Shown: positions 54,263 to 62,949 of the stretch, piece after piece
How the letters are laid out: each line of letters begins with the position of its first letter
Numbering within the stretch: position 1 is the first letter of the stretch
DNA from: Methylobacterium sp.
Lineage (GTDB): Bacteria > Pseudomonadota > Alphaproteobacteria > Rhizobiales > Beijerinckiaceae
Length of the DNA stretch: 64,000 bases
Assembly: GCA_020253445.1 (NCBI GenBank)
Contig: JADCBP010000005.1
Span: forward strand, 558,001-622,000
Direction of reading: 5' to 3'
Notes under the pieces: generated by a model
Told to the model about the DNA's origin: nothing
Database searches by the model: none
What the model saw: the letters and a program-made list of their open reading frames with translations, nothing else
Position numbers and translations under genes: made by a program

Positions 54263-55930
54263 ATGCGAATCGACTGGACCCAGACGCTGCTTGGGCAGGA
54301 TGGCCGGATTGCTGCTGCCGCCCTGCGGAGTGAGAATGCTGAATCGCGCGCCTGGTCGACTGCCCTGGCCGGCCGCATGGCGGGCCTTCTCGGCGCGGTG
54401 GTCTTCCTCGCCCTCGTGGTCGTTTTGGCACCGCTGCGACCTGAACTGGGCTGGCGCGTGGAAAATCTCGTCGCGCTGTCGGGCCTGCTCGTGCTGCAGG
54501 TGGTCGCATTCGCGCTGATGCGGCAAGGCCCCCGCCCGGCCTTGCTGCTGTTCGGCCCGATTTCCGCGGTGCAGATTCTGCTCGTGGCCGGGCTCGGTTC
54601 TCCGGTTGCCGCGCTTCTCTGCGCCATCTTGCTGGCGACGGCGGAATTCTTTGGCCTGCGCCTGCTCTTCCAGGGCCATGGCCGGATCGCGCGCATCCTC
54701 TTCTCCGCTGGTCTGGGTGCCGCGGCTGCCGGGTTGATCCTCGCATCCGCGCATGGGCCGACGGTGCTGATGATGATCGGCATGGCCGTTCCCACGCTGA
54801 CGATGCTGGCGCTGGCACCCACCCGTTCGCCGCTGCTCGACGCGCTGGAACCGGCGCCGCGCAGCATTCCGTTCGGCAAGGAGCCCTTCCGCGAGCACAA
54901 GGGGTTGGTGCTTTGTGTCGATTCGACCGGTCTGCTCGCAAGCGATCTCGAGCGCGCGCGCTTCGGCTGGCTCGCCTCGGCCGTGGAATGGCCTTATCCC
55001 TCGATCATTGACGCGGTGCTGGTCATCGACCGTCCGGCCCTTTTGCAGGCTTTGTCCTGCGCCATTCATCAGGGCGAGGCCACCCCGAAGCTCGCCTTGC
55101 GGCTGCGCCAGGATTCGAGCCAGGGCGGTGGGCGTTTCGTGGAGCGTGAATTGTCGGTCGCGCCGGCGCCGGATCTTCCGGGTCTTGCGCTGGTGGCCCT
55201 GGGGCAGGAGGTCGGGTCACTCCCGAACGCGCCCGAGGCCGAACCGCGCGCGAGCGCCGATCCGTCGCTGGTGCAGCGTGCGATGCATGATGCCGTCGCG
55301 CCGTTCAATGCGAGCCTGGGCTATCTTGAGCTCATCGCCGATCCGAAGCTCGCCCCGCGTGATCTCGCGAGCTATCGCCATTATGCCGAGGAAGCGCGCG
55401 GCGCGATGCTCGAGGCGCATCGCAACACGGCGCTGATGGGCCGCTGGCTGAAGCTGCTCGCCGGGCCAGCCGCCCCGGTGCGCGAGCGGGTGGACGTGGT
55501 GCGCCTCACGCAGGATGCCCTGCGCTTCATCCTCGCGGCTGAAGGTGGCGAGGGGGCGGCGATCCTGCCGGGTGAACCGGACGAGGCGCCTGCGGAGCTG
55601 CCCGGCGATGCCGCGCGTTTTGCGATCGGCGTGATGCTGCGCGGCGCGCTTCAGGATCATCCGGGCGTGGCACTGGAACTGTCCGTCGCCACCATTGGGT
55701 CGGATGTGCAGGTGGTCCTGCGCCGTGGCGATGGGGGCTCGCTCGCCGGTGGCCGCGAGGACGTGTTCCAGATGGCGCTGGAACAGGCCGCGATGGGCGC
55801 CTGCCGCGCTGTGTTCTCGGCCGATGCGGCGCAGCGCCGCGTGAGCTTCCGGGGCGTGGCCACGGTCGGAAAGACTGCGCGCCGCCGGGAACAGCCGCAA
55901 CCTCTCGCATCGGGGAGGCTGGCTTCATGA
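54263..55930 (+). CDS. Membrane histidine-kinase-like protein with degenerate catalytic domain
   Basis: A 555-residue protein from the ATG at 54263. The first 185 residues hold about six membrane helices; residues 205-315 look PAS-like; then a DHp-type helix pair with H-box MHDAVAPFNASLGYLELI (H342), which aligns with the usual HELRTPLNAIIGFSEL. The following region has the length of an HATPase domain but I find no N box or glycine-rich G boxes, so it probably cannot bind ATP. It heads an operon with a peptidoglycan-binding protein (ATGA overlap) and DUF1491. It may be a signalling scaffold or a phosphotransfer partner rather than a kinase. Confidence 0.68.
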   Translation: MRIDWTQTLLGQDGRIAAAALRSENAESRAWSTALAGRMAGLLGAVVFLALVVVLAPLRPELGWRVENLVALSGLLVLQVVAFALMRQGPRPALLLFGPISAVQILLVAGLGSPVAALLCAILLATAEFFGLRLLFQGHGRIARILFSAGLGAAAAGLILASAHGPTVLMMIGMAVPTLTMLALAPTRSPLLDALEPAPRSIPFGKEPFREHKGLVLCVDSTGLLASDLERARFGWLASAVEWPYPSIIDAVLVIDRPALLQALSCAIHQGEATPKLALRLRQDSSQGGGRFVERELSVAPAPDLPGLALVALGQEVGSLPNAPEAEPRASADPSLVQRAMHDAVAPFNASLGYLELIADPKLAPRDLASYRHYAEEARGAMLEAHRNTALMGRWLKLLAGPAAPVRERVDVVRLTQDALRFILAAEGGEGAAILPGEPDEAPAELPGDAARFAIGVMLRGALQDHPGVALELSVATIGSDVQVVLRRGDGGSLAGGREDVFQMALEQAAMGACRAVFSADAAQRRVSFRGVATVGKTARRREQPQPLASGRLAS

Positions 55931-56757
55931 GTGAACGGGTTTCTTCGGAGCGCAGGATGACACCCCGACGACAGGATGGGCGGATTTCCGTTCCGCCGCG
56001 AAAAGGCAGGCGGCATTCCCTTTTCACCCCCATGCGCCTTGCGGCTGCCGCCGCGACGGTCACCGGTCTCGTGATCGTGCTGAATGCCGTGATGTTCCAG
56101 ACCGAGCGACATCCCGAGCCTTTGTTCCGCCCTGTCGCGAAGACCGATATCTTCGTGCCGCCCCTGCGGCAGGACATGGCCAAGGCGGCGTTCGAGGCCC
56201 GCCCGTCGACGGGTGGCAAGCCCGTTCCGGTCGCGCCGCCGAACGCAGCCCCGGTTCCAGCTGCTGCCATCCCCGCGCCGAAGGCCGGGGAAAGGGCAAA
56301 GGCCGGCGAGACGACCGAAGCGCTGAATTTCGAAATCCAGCGGGAGCTTGCCAAGCGTGGATTCTTCAAGGGCGAGCCCGATGGCAAAGCCGGCCCGCGC
56401 ATGATGCAGGCGATCCGCGATTTCCAGTTCGCGCAGCGCGTCCCTGTCGATGGGCGGCCGAGCGAGGCGCTCCTGAAGGATATCGTCGCCACCCGGACCA
56501 CGATGAAGGATGAGCTTCTCGACCTCGTGAAGCGCGCTTCCGGCGATGAAACCTCTCCCCGCACCGTGAAGGATATCCAGCGCGCGCTGAACAAGGCCGG
56601 CTATGGCCCGCTGACCGAGGATGGCCAGTGGGGGCCGACCACGCGGCAGGCGCTGACGCGATTCGAACAGGATAATCGCCTTCCGGCCAAAGGTGAGCCG
56701 CGCGGCTCGAACCTGCGCATTCTGGCGCAGGTCACCGGCGTGCCAATCGCGCAGTAA
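55927..56757 (+). CDS. Membrane-anchored protein with two peptidoglycan-binding domains
   Basis: A 276-residue protein with a basic cytoplasmic N-terminus, one membrane helix (about 36-57), an Ala/Pro-rich linker, and two PG_binding_1 domains, IQRELAKRGFFKGEPDGKAG (about 138-180) and IQRALNKAGYGPLTEDGQWG (about 218-260). It should anchor to the murein in the periplasm and may link the upstream sensor-like protein to the cell wall. Overlaps the previous gene by ATGA and the next by TAATG. Confidence 0.85.
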   Translation: MSERVSSERRMTPRRQDGRISVPPRKGRRHSLFTPMRLAAAAATVTGLVIVLNAVMFQTERHPEPLFRPVAKTDIFVPPLRQDMAKAAFEARPSTGGKPVPVAPPNAAPVPAAAIPAPKAGERAKAGETTEALNFEIQRELAKRGFFKGEPDGKAGPRMMQAIRDFQFAQRVPVDGRPSEALLKDIVATRTTMKDELLDLVKRASGDETSPRTVKDIQRALNKAGYGPLTEDGQWGPTTRQALTRFEQDNRLPAKGEPRGSNLRILAQVTGVPIAQ

Positions 56758-57098
56758 TGCGGCTCACAAGCGAGTTCTTTGTTTCGGCCACCATCCGCCG
56801 GGCGGAACTCGGCGGTGCCTTCGCGGCTCTGCGCCGACGCGGGAGCGCGCAATCCGGGACGGTCTTCGTGGTGGTCGACCGGCTCGACGGCACCTGCATC
56901 CTGTTCGGTCCGGCGCCGCAATCGCTTTACGAGGGTGGGGACAGTGAACGCGCCTTCACCCGCCTCCACAAGGATGAAGCCGTAGCCAGGGATGAGGTGG
57001 AAGCGCGCCTCGAGAAGGAAATCCGCTTCGACCCCGACATCTGGATTGTCGAAATCGAGGCCCGGGACGGTCAAGCTTTTCTTGACCGTATCCTGTGA
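56757..57098 (+). CDS. DUF1491 family protein
   Basis: A 113-residue soluble protein of DUF1491, found in Alphaproteobacteria: RLTSEFFVSATIRRAELGGAFAALRRRG at the start and DIWIVEIEARDGQAFLDRIL at the end. Its start shares one base with the preceding stop, so translation is coupled. The family has no established role; the steady link to the peptidoglycan-binding gene is the only hint. Confidence 0.85.
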   Translation: MRLTSEFFVSATIRRAELGGAFAALRRRGSAQSGTVFVVVDRLDGTCILFGPAPQSLYEGGDSERAFTRLHKDEAVARDEVEARLEKEIRFDPDIWIVEIEARDGQAFLDRIL

Positions 57099-57251
57099 AA
57101 CGTGGACCGCGCCGCCTCAACCCAGAGTTTTCCTGCTCCGAAACCGGACGATTTTTAGGAGAGGTTTAACACTTCTCACCGAGTTTGGGTTCGACGAGGT
57201 GATTCGGAACTGCAACCTGATCCGACTCGCCTGCCAGAAGGAGCATGGGTC

Positions 57252-57449
57252 ATGGGCGAGATCATTCGCTTGCGGCCCCGACAGGAAGTCCGTTCCCGCC
57301 CGAAATCCGATGCAGAACTCGGCGGTGAGGGTGGAGGCGGAGCGGAGATACTCCTCTTCCTGGGCGTTCGTTACGAGCGCCATGACGGGCCAGACGCGGT
57401 CGCGGCCAAGGGGCACGCGAAACGCGGCAAGAACAGAAAAAGAGCCTGA
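57252..57449 (+). CDS. Small basic hypothetical protein
   Basis: A 65-residue protein from the ATG at 57252, 8 nt after AAGGAGC. It opens GEIIRLRPRQEVRSRP and contains GGAEILLFLGVRYERHDG, a pattern I recall from small conserved Hyphomicrobiales proteins; the end is Lys/Arg-rich. No signal or membrane segment. The 153 nt upstream hold no gene I can support. Confidence 0.55.
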   Translation: MGEIIRLRPRQEVRSRPKSDAELGGEGGGGAEILLFLGVRYERHDGPDAVAAKGHAKRGKNRKRA

Positions 57450-57494
57450 CGCGGCGTTTCGCGGCGGGTCAACACATTTGAACGGAGACCGGCG

Positions 57495-58373
57495 ATGGCA
57501 AGTCCTTTCGCTGGCCGTGACAAGTTCCGCGTTTTCAACCACGGCACAATATCGTTTTTCGCCGGGGCCATGTGCCTCGCGCTCTCGGGCTGCTATTCGG
57601 CCACGGGGGATTTCGGTCGCCCGCAGCAGGGCGTGTGGGAGAACTCCATCCTTCCCACCATGGGCATCCTGGCCGCGACCGCGCGCGGCGAGCCCGCCTC
57701 CTGGTATGCGCTGACGGAAGACGAGAAGGAATTGCGCGCCCGCGCCTGGAACTTCCTGATGCCGGAAACCGACGCTCCGGTTCTGACCCGGATGGAGGAT
57801 CACTTCGCCTATCATCGCCTTCTGCCGCCGCGCGAAAGTGACATCACGCTTTTCCACCGCACGATCATGGGTGGGCCGCAGCTCGGTGCCGGGGTTGGCT
57901 ACTCGCCCACCCTGCGGGTTCTCACCGGCGGGCAGAATTTCACCTCGCTCACCTCGCGCTACAACCGTGTGCGGGATGTCATCACCGCCGATCACGCCCT
58001 CGTCCCGCATTTCAAGCTGATTTCCGCGCAGGTCGTGCAGGCTGATCATGTGCGGGCGCGGAGCCTCGGCCATGTGGCCAATCTCACCGAGGTGCAGCAC
58101 GAGCAGGCGATCAGGCGGATCTGCGAGAATGCGCTGATCATCGCCCGCGTGCACTGGGCGTATCATGATCGTGCGGGGCAATATCGCTATTCCCTCGAGC
58201 ACCTGCTCGTGGAGGGCCCGGAACGCGAGGCGATCCCCGCCGAACGGGCCTTGATGGCCTTCGAGGCGGATATCAGCCGTTTCCGGAAGGATACCGTGCT
58301 GCCGCCGGTCTGCACCGCGCCGGTCGCCTTGCCCGAACCGCTGGTACCGCGTCCGCTCGTCCGGAAAGGGTAA
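57495..58373 (+). CDS. Putative lipoprotein, hypothetical
   Basis: A 292-residue exported protein with a lipobox ALSGCYS (lipidated Cys33) after a long n-region. The mature part is mainly helical, with DEKELRARAWNFLMPETDAP and a repeated YNRVRDVITADHALVPHFKL region; no known domain. Lipoproteins with the sequence EDHFAYHRLLPPRE are familiar only as hypothetical proteins. GGAGACC precedes the ATG. It converges on the DUF1254 gene with a 4-nt gap. Confidence 0.72.
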   Translation: MASPFAGRDKFRVFNHGTISFFAGAMCLALSGCYSATGDFGRPQQGVWENSILPTMGILAATARGEPASWYALTEDEKELRARAWNFLMPETDAPVLTRMEDHFAYHRLLPPRESDITLFHRTIMGGPQLGAGVGYSPTLRVLTGGQNFTSLTSRYNRVRDVITADHALVPHFKLISAQVVQADHVRARSLGHVANLTEVQHEQAIRRICENALIIARVHWAYHDRAGQYRYSLEHLLVEGPEREAIPAERALMAFEADISRFRKDTVLPPVCTAPVALPEPLVPRPLVRKG

Positions 58374-58377
58374 TGCG

Positions 58378-58935
58378 CTATCCGGGGAGAGCCTCGCTGC
58401 CGCATTGCACGGCCCGCAGCACATTCTCGGCATTCGCGCGGCCGGAGGGGCGATCCACCAGCACCTTGATGATCGCGATGCCTGTGCGATAGGGGGAAGG
58501 CACGCGGATTTCCTCGATCGCCTCACCCGATTCATCGAGCTCGGCGATGCGCCGCAACTGCTCGGGCGTCGCCAGCACGACATCGAGCGCGCCGCCCGTC
58601 GCCGCGCGATCCGAGACGGATGTGATGATCCCGCTTTGCTCGCGCGCGAAAACCACCGCGAGGAAGGTTTCCGAAAGGCCCGTGCGCACGCGGAACGGGC
58701 CGGCCGCGAGATCGAACCGGCAGACACCGATCGCGACATTCGGATCCACGAACCGCAACTGACGCACCCGCTCTTCGGGCATGAGAATGATGCCGTTGCC
58801 AGTCACCCAGCGCGAAAGGGTGGAGAACACATCGTCCGTCGTGGTGCGCGGCAGGGCGAAAAGCCCCCCGAGATGCACGAGGCCGGCCACGACCAGTGCA
58901 ATGAAGAGATGCAGCAAGAAGGTCATGCGGCGCAT
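58378..58935 (-). CDS. DUF1254-like membrane-anchored protein
   Basis: A 185-residue protein with one N-terminal hydrophobic helix and a periplasmic domain starting TTDDVFSTLSRW, then VDPNVAIGVCRFDLAAGPFRVRTG. This is the short DUF1254-type partner that in other bacteria is part of one protein with DUF1214. Its start overlaps the end of the DUF1214 gene by 13 nt. Two cysteines (VCRF and VQCGSE) may form a disulfide. Function unknown. Confidence 0.75.
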   Translation of the reverse strand: MRRMTFLLHLFIALVVAGLVHLGGLFALPRTTTDDVFSTLSRWVTGNGIILMPEERVRQLRFVDPNVAIGVCRFDLAAGPFRVRTGLSETFLAVVFAREQSGIITSVSDRAATGGALDVVLATPEQLRRIAELDESGEAIEEIRVPSPYRTGIAIIKVLVDRPSGRANAENVLRAVQCGSEALPG

Positions 58936-59501
58936 CCCAGCCGCTCGACTCGCGGCAGCTTTGCGCGATCCAGCACGGTAGCGGTTGCGGAAAGTGGCGT
59001 TTCATAGAGCCGCAGGGTGAGGATGAACGCGCCGTTGGCGGGAGCGGGAAGCCAGTTGCCGGCAAGCGGGCGCGAGCCGACTTCAATCGCGACGGCTTCA
59101 CCTGCGAAGCGCAGGATTTCCGCCGAGGTGAAGCTCGAACGGCCGAGGGGGGTATCGAGCAACTGTCCGTCCGGCGTGGTGATCGTGAGGGTCCAGAACC
59201 GCGCGGCGGGCAGGGGCCCGCTGACGCGATAGGTGCAGCGGGCGCTAAGCTTCTCTCCCTGATCATCCACGCTGGCGACAAGGCTGAAGCCTTCGCCATT
59301 GGCCAGCGGCAATTCGCCGGAAACGAGCATGCGGGCGCGGGCATAGGGGTCGATGTTTTCGCTGCCGATCCGCGCTGCGAAGCTCCAGGCCCCGAGCTGC
59401 TGCCGATCGAAGACGACACCATCGCGTGCGACCAGGGCCGTGAGGCCGAGGCCGGCCACAAGCCCGGCGAGCAGCGCGGCGATGAGGCTCAAAAAACGCA
59501 T
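58923..59501 (-). CDS. DUF1214 domain protein
   Basis: A 192-residue protein with an N-terminal signal anchor (SLIAALLAGLVAGLGLTALVA) and a DUF1214 domain with GNWLPAPANGAFILTLRLYETP near the C-terminus. In larger fused relatives DUF1254 and DUF1214 lie in one chain; here they are two overlapping genes, DUF1214 first. Probably periplasmic. It starts 8 nt after the stop of the PBP gene, so all three may share one transcript. Confidence 0.82.
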   Translation of the reverse strand: MRFLSLIAALLAGLVAGLGLTALVARDGVVFDRQQLGAWSFAARIGSENIDPYARARMLVSGELPLANGEGFSLVASVDDQGEKLSARCTYRVSGPLPAARFWTLTITTPDGQLLDTPLGRSSFTSAEILRFAGEAVAIEVGSRPLAGNWLPAPANGAFILTLRLYETPLSATATVLDRAKLPRVERLGCAA

Positions 59502-59508
59502 CGGACAA

Positions 59509-61689
59509 TCACGAACGGCCGGGCAGGGCCGGGGCTTGCGAAAGCGGGCGATCCGGCTTTTCGGACGGGTCCTCGGCGAGCGCCTCGATTTCCTTCAGCA
59601 GGTTGCGACCCGCCGGCGTGAGACGCAGCTTCAGCGCGCCCTCGCCCCTCGCCAGATCGGCCGTGCCCGCAACCTCCAAAAGCTTCGGGTCGCGCTGGGG
59701 CATCTCGTGTTCGAGGCCGAAGAGCGGCTTCAGCTCGGTATCGAGATGCGCGAAGGCCATCACGCGGGCAAAGGCCATGGCGGGCAGGGAGCCGCCTGTC
59801 ATGTTGTTGGTTGGGCTGAAATCGTCATTGCCGAACCAGACCACGGAAGTGAAGGTGCCGGAAAAGCCGCCATACCAGGCATTGCGATATTCATCCGTGG
59901 TGCCCGTCTTGCCGCCGGTCGGAACGCCGGGCAGGAAGGCGCGGCGGCCCGTGCCCTCGGTCGGCACTTTGGACATCATGTAGACGAGATCCTTCGCGGC
60001 CTGCGGCGGCATGACCTGATCATGGCGGATTTCCGGCGGATCAGGCCGGTAGATGACCTGTCCCTGCGCGTTCAGCACCTCGCGTGCCGCGTAGGGCTTC
60101 GCAAGCTTCCCGCCATTCGCGAAGGTGTTGAAGCCCGCGACCATGTCGATGACCGTCGCCTCGGAGGAACCGATGGGCAGGGAGGTCATGTCACGCAGGT
60201 CATTCTGGAATCCGACGGCCTTGGTGAAGGCGATGATCTTCTCGCGCCCCAGCTTGTTGTTCCCCTTGCCGATGGATGTGGTGAGTTGCACCGGAATCGT
60301 GTTGATCGACTTCGCGAAGGCCACCGTGGCGCTCATCGAGCCGGCATAGGAGCGGCCATAATTCGCGGGGCACCAGTTGCCAACGCAGGTGGGACGATCG
60401 GTCACGATGGTGTCTGGCTTCACGACACCTTCGGCGAGCGCTGCCGCATACACGAAGGTCTTGAAGGAGGAGCCTGTCTGCCGCATTGCCTGCGTCGCGC
60501 GGTTGAATTGGCTCTGGCCGTAATCTCGGCCACCGATCATCGCGCGCAAGCCGCCATCATGGTCGAGCACGACCATCGCGGCCTGCGAGACGCCGTATTT
60601 CGGGCCCTGCTCGCGCAGGATCGCCTCCAGAGAGCGCTCGGCATGGCGCTGGAGATTACGGTCGATCGGGGTGCGCACGGTCAGCACGCGCTCGTTGCCG
60701 AGCTTGCCGGCGGCTGCAAGCTGCCTGATCTGTTCGAAGGCGAAATCGAGCGCGTAATCCGCGACCGTATCGGTGTTGCGCTCGATGGGAGTCGCGGGGT
60801 TGCGAAGTGCGGCCGCGACCTGACCCGGCGTGAGGAACTTCGCCTCCACCATGTTCGAAAGCACATCCGCCGCGCGTGCGCGGGCGGCCGGCAGGTTCAC
60901 GGTGGGCGAAAAGCGCGAGGGCGCCTTGAAGAGGCCGGCGATCATCGCCGCCTCGGCGAGGGTGATATCACGCACATTCTTGCCGAAGTAATGCTCGGCC
61001 GCGGATTGCACGCCGAAGACGCCGTTTCCGAGATAGGCGCGGTCGAGATAAAGCCGCAGGATCTCGTTCTTCGGCAGGCGCGCTTCCAGCCAGAAGGACA
61101 GGAAGGCTTCCTTGATCTTGCGATCGAGCGTGCGCTCGTTGTTGAGGAAGAGATTCTTCGCAAGCTGCTGCGTGATGGTCGAGCCGCCCTGCACCACGCC
61201 GCCGGCGCGCGCATTCGACATCATGGCGCGGAAGAGACCGCCGATATCGATGCCGAAATGCTCGTAGAAGCGGCGATCCTCCGTGCCGAGGGCCGCCTTC
61301 ACGAGGTGCTCCGGCAATTGCTCGACCGCGACGGATTCAAGATGAAGGATGCCGCGCTTGCCCAGGACCTGCCCGCCGCTATCGAGGAAGGTGACGGCGA
61401 GATCGGTCTGCTTCAGCCAATTCTCCTCGTTCACGGCACGAAACGCCGGCTTCGCCAGGGCCGTGAGCAGAACCGCGCCGATCGTCGCATAGGTCAGCGC
61501 CTCGCAGGCGACCGTCACCATCACGCGGCCGAAAGGGGAGGGTTCCAGGCGGTCGGATGCGTGGCGGATACGCCAAAGCGCTTCGCCAAGGCGACGACCC
61601 AGCTGAAAAAGGCCGTGTTCCAGCGCCGCGTCCCAATCACGAAGACGACGCCGGAATCGCTCGGACCAGGTGACGCGGTGAAAATCCAT
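59509..61689 (-). CDS. Class A penicillin-binding protein (PBP1A family)
   Basis: A 726-residue bifunctional peptidoglycan synthase. After a cytoplasmic tail and one membrane helix, the GT51 domain has [48 protein letters not shown] and [14 protein letters not shown]; the transpeptidase domain has [11 protein letters not shown] (SxxK), KSINTIPV (SxN) and [15 protein letters not shown] (KTG). It polymerises and cross-links peptidoglycan at the inner membrane. The ATG at 61689 is preferred to the track's 61809. Divergent from the YcgN-like gene. Confidence 0.93.
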   Translation of the reverse strand: MDFHRVTWSERFRRRLRDWDAALEHGLFQLGRRLGEALWRIRHASDRLEPSPFGRVMVTVACEALTYATIGAVLLTALAKPAFRAVNEENWLKQTDLAVTFLDSGGQVLGKRGILHLESVAVEQLPEHLVKAALGTEDRRFYEHFGIDIGGLFRAMMSNARAGGVVQGGSTITQQLAKNLFLNNERTLDRKIKEAFLSFWLEARLPKNEILRLYLDRAYLGNGVFGVQSAAEHYFGKNVRDITLAEAAMIAGLFKAPSRFSPTVNLPAARARAADVLSNMVEAKFLTPGQVAAALRNPATPIERNTDTVADYALDFAFEQIRQLAAAGKLGNERVLTVRTPIDRNLQRHAERSLEAILREQGPKYGVSQAAMVVLDHDGGLRAMIGGRDYGQSQFNRATQAMRQTGSSFKTFVYAAALAEGVVKPDTIVTDRPTCVGNWCPANYGRSYAGSMSATVAFAKSINTIPVQLTTSIGKGNNKLGREKIIAFTKAVGFQNDLRDMTSLPIGSSEATVIDMVAGFNTFANGGKLAKPYAAREVLNAQGQVIYRPDPPEIRHDQVMPPQAAKDLVYMMSKVPTEGTGRRAFLPGVPTGGKTGTTDEYRNAWYGGFSGTFTSVVWFGNDDFSPTNNMTGGSLPAMAFARVMAFAHLDTELKPLFGLEHEMPQRDPKLLEVAGTADLARGEGALKLRLTPAGRNLLKEIEALAEDPSEKPDRPLSQAPALPGRS

Positions 61690-61793
61690 GCGCCCGAAAT
61701 CGCGTTGAGAGCGGCAATCTTCTAGCCCCTTCGTGGCCTGAAAGCCAGTGGCGGCAATTGACCGGCCCAAGTCATCTGGCGCAGGAGGGTAGA

Positions 61794-62306
61794 ATGAGCG
61801 ATCCGCCAAGGCCCTTCTGGCAAACCAAATCCCTCGCCGAGATGAGCGAGGCGGAATGGGAAAGCCTGTGCGATGGCTGCGGGCGCTGCTGCCTTGTCAA
61901 GCTCGAGGACGAGGATACGGGGCGCATCCATTTCACGGATGTCGGCTGCCGGTTGCTCGATGGCGAAAGCTGCCGGTGCCGCGATTATCCCAACCGTTCA
62001 TCCGTGGTGCCGGATTGCGTGACATTGCGGCCGGAGAGCATCGCCGATCTTCACTGGATGCCTCCAACCTGCGCCTATCGTCTGCTCGCGGATGGGCAGG
62101 ATCTGCCGGCGTGGCACCCGCTGGTTTCGGGCCGCCCGGAAAGCGTGGTCGAGGCCGGCATCAGCGTGAAGGGCCGTCTCTCGGGCCAAGAGGAGGACTT
62201 TTCCGTCCCCGAACTGGTCGAACGCATCCGCGCCTGGCCCGGGCGCTGGCCCAAGGGCGCGCGGCCGGCCCGGAAGGCGAAGGCAGACAGCAATCCCCGC
62301 AGTTAA
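61794..62306 (+). CDS. YcgN-family cysteine cluster protein (UPF0260)
   Basis: A 170-residue protein of the UPF0260/YcgN family. It opens [22 protein letters not shown] and has a cysteine set [36 protein letters not shown], and PPTCAYR that could hold an iron-sulfur cluster or zinc. Family function is unknown. GGAGGGT precedes the ATG at 61794; the track start 61758 is rejected. Divergent from the PBP gene over 104 nt. Confidence 0.87.
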   Translation: MSDPPRPFWQTKSLAEMSEAEWESLCDGCGRCCLVKLEDEDTGRIHFTDVGCRLLDGESCRCRDYPNRSSVVPDCVTLRPESIADLHWMPPTCAYRLLADGQDLPAWHPLVSGRPESVVEAGISVKGRLSGQEEDFSVPELVERIRAWPGRWPKGARPARKAKADSNPRS

Positions 62307-62313
62307 GGTTAAT

Positions 62314-62330
62314 ATTCCTAGCATAGGAAT
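62314..62330. promoter_or_regulatory. Palindrome and GTTAA repeats upstream of the terminase genes
   Basis: ATTCCTA, GCA, TAGGAAT forms a perfect palindrome in an AT-rich patch, preceded by GTTAAGGTTAA (62302-62312), two direct copies resembling CtrA half-sites. It lies about 245 nt before the small-terminase-like gene, within a 268-nt spacer where the rest holds no gene I accept. It could serve as an operator for the downstream cluster, or a weak 3' stem of the YcgN-like gene. Confidence 0.35.
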
Positions 62331-62574
62331 TTAGTCATTGACACCGTCACGCTGATCGGGCATCCTCTCTTCACGCTCCCGAATTGTGACCAGGACGCCC
62401 GAGGCGTTTCAGCAGCGGGGGCTTCTCAGAGACCTTTTCATGATTGTCCTCCGGCCCGTTGCCGCGACGGGGCGGCATTTCGCGTTCTGCACGGAAATCA
62501 TCCGGGCGGATGGTGCGCCGTGCTTCGCCCCTGATGCCGAACAGGACGGCGCTGTTCCTTGTGGGGGAAACCGA

Positions 62575-62949
62575 ATGAACTCCAATGGATCCCATGCACC
62601 ATCCACCGCATCGCGCGGCAAGCGGCCGGGCCATGCCCGGCGACGGCGCATCGTCTCCCGCCTCTGGCAGACGGCGGAGAAGCAGGTGGATGAGGTGGAA
62701 AATCGCCTCGCCGCCCTGCGCGACGATCCGCAGGCCATGGAGCGCGAAGCCAAGACGCTCGCGATCATCGCACGCACGGTGCGCGATCTCGTGGCCATCG
62801 ACGACGAGGCCGGGGTTTCCCGCCTGGCGGAGAATCGGAATGAAAGCGACAACGCCGCGCCGGCCCGCGCCCTTGCCGAGTTCCGTCGCGAACTTGCGGA
62901 GCGCCTTGAGCAGCTGCGTCACGAGCGGGCAGGGCCCGGCGCTCCTTGA
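62575..62949 (+). CDS. Small-terminase-like protein of a gene-transfer-agent-type cluster
   Basis: A 124-residue protein from the ATG at 62575, after GTGGGGGAAAC; the track's 62386 is too early. A basic N-terminus (KRPGHARRRR) leads into helices with IVSRLWQTAEKQVDEVENRLAAL and REAKTLAIIARTVRDLVAIDD, a coiled-coil-like pattern. In alphaproteobacterial gene transfer agents the gene before the large terminase is g1, a small terminase; position and size fit. Its end overlaps the large terminase by about 44 nt in another frame. Confidence 0.62.
   Translation: MNSNGSHAPSTASRGKRPGHARRRRIVSRLWQTAEKQVDEVENRLAALRDDPQAMEREAKTLAIIARTVRDLVAIDDEAGVSRLAENRNESDNAAPARALAEFRRELAERLEQLRHERAGPGAP

Noticed and set aside
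57117-58739. 540-residue minus-strand ORF across three genes
   Set aside because: Runs through a lipoprotein gene and a DUF1254 gene in the wrong frame; composition is shadow-like.
59353-61725. 790-residue plus-strand ORF over the PBP gene
   Set aside because: Shadow of a class A PBP with complete GT51 and transpeptidase motifs.
62386-62574. N-terminal extension of the small-terminase-like ORF
   Set aside because: Sequence before 62575 is unlike a protein start and the GGGGGA site favours 62575.
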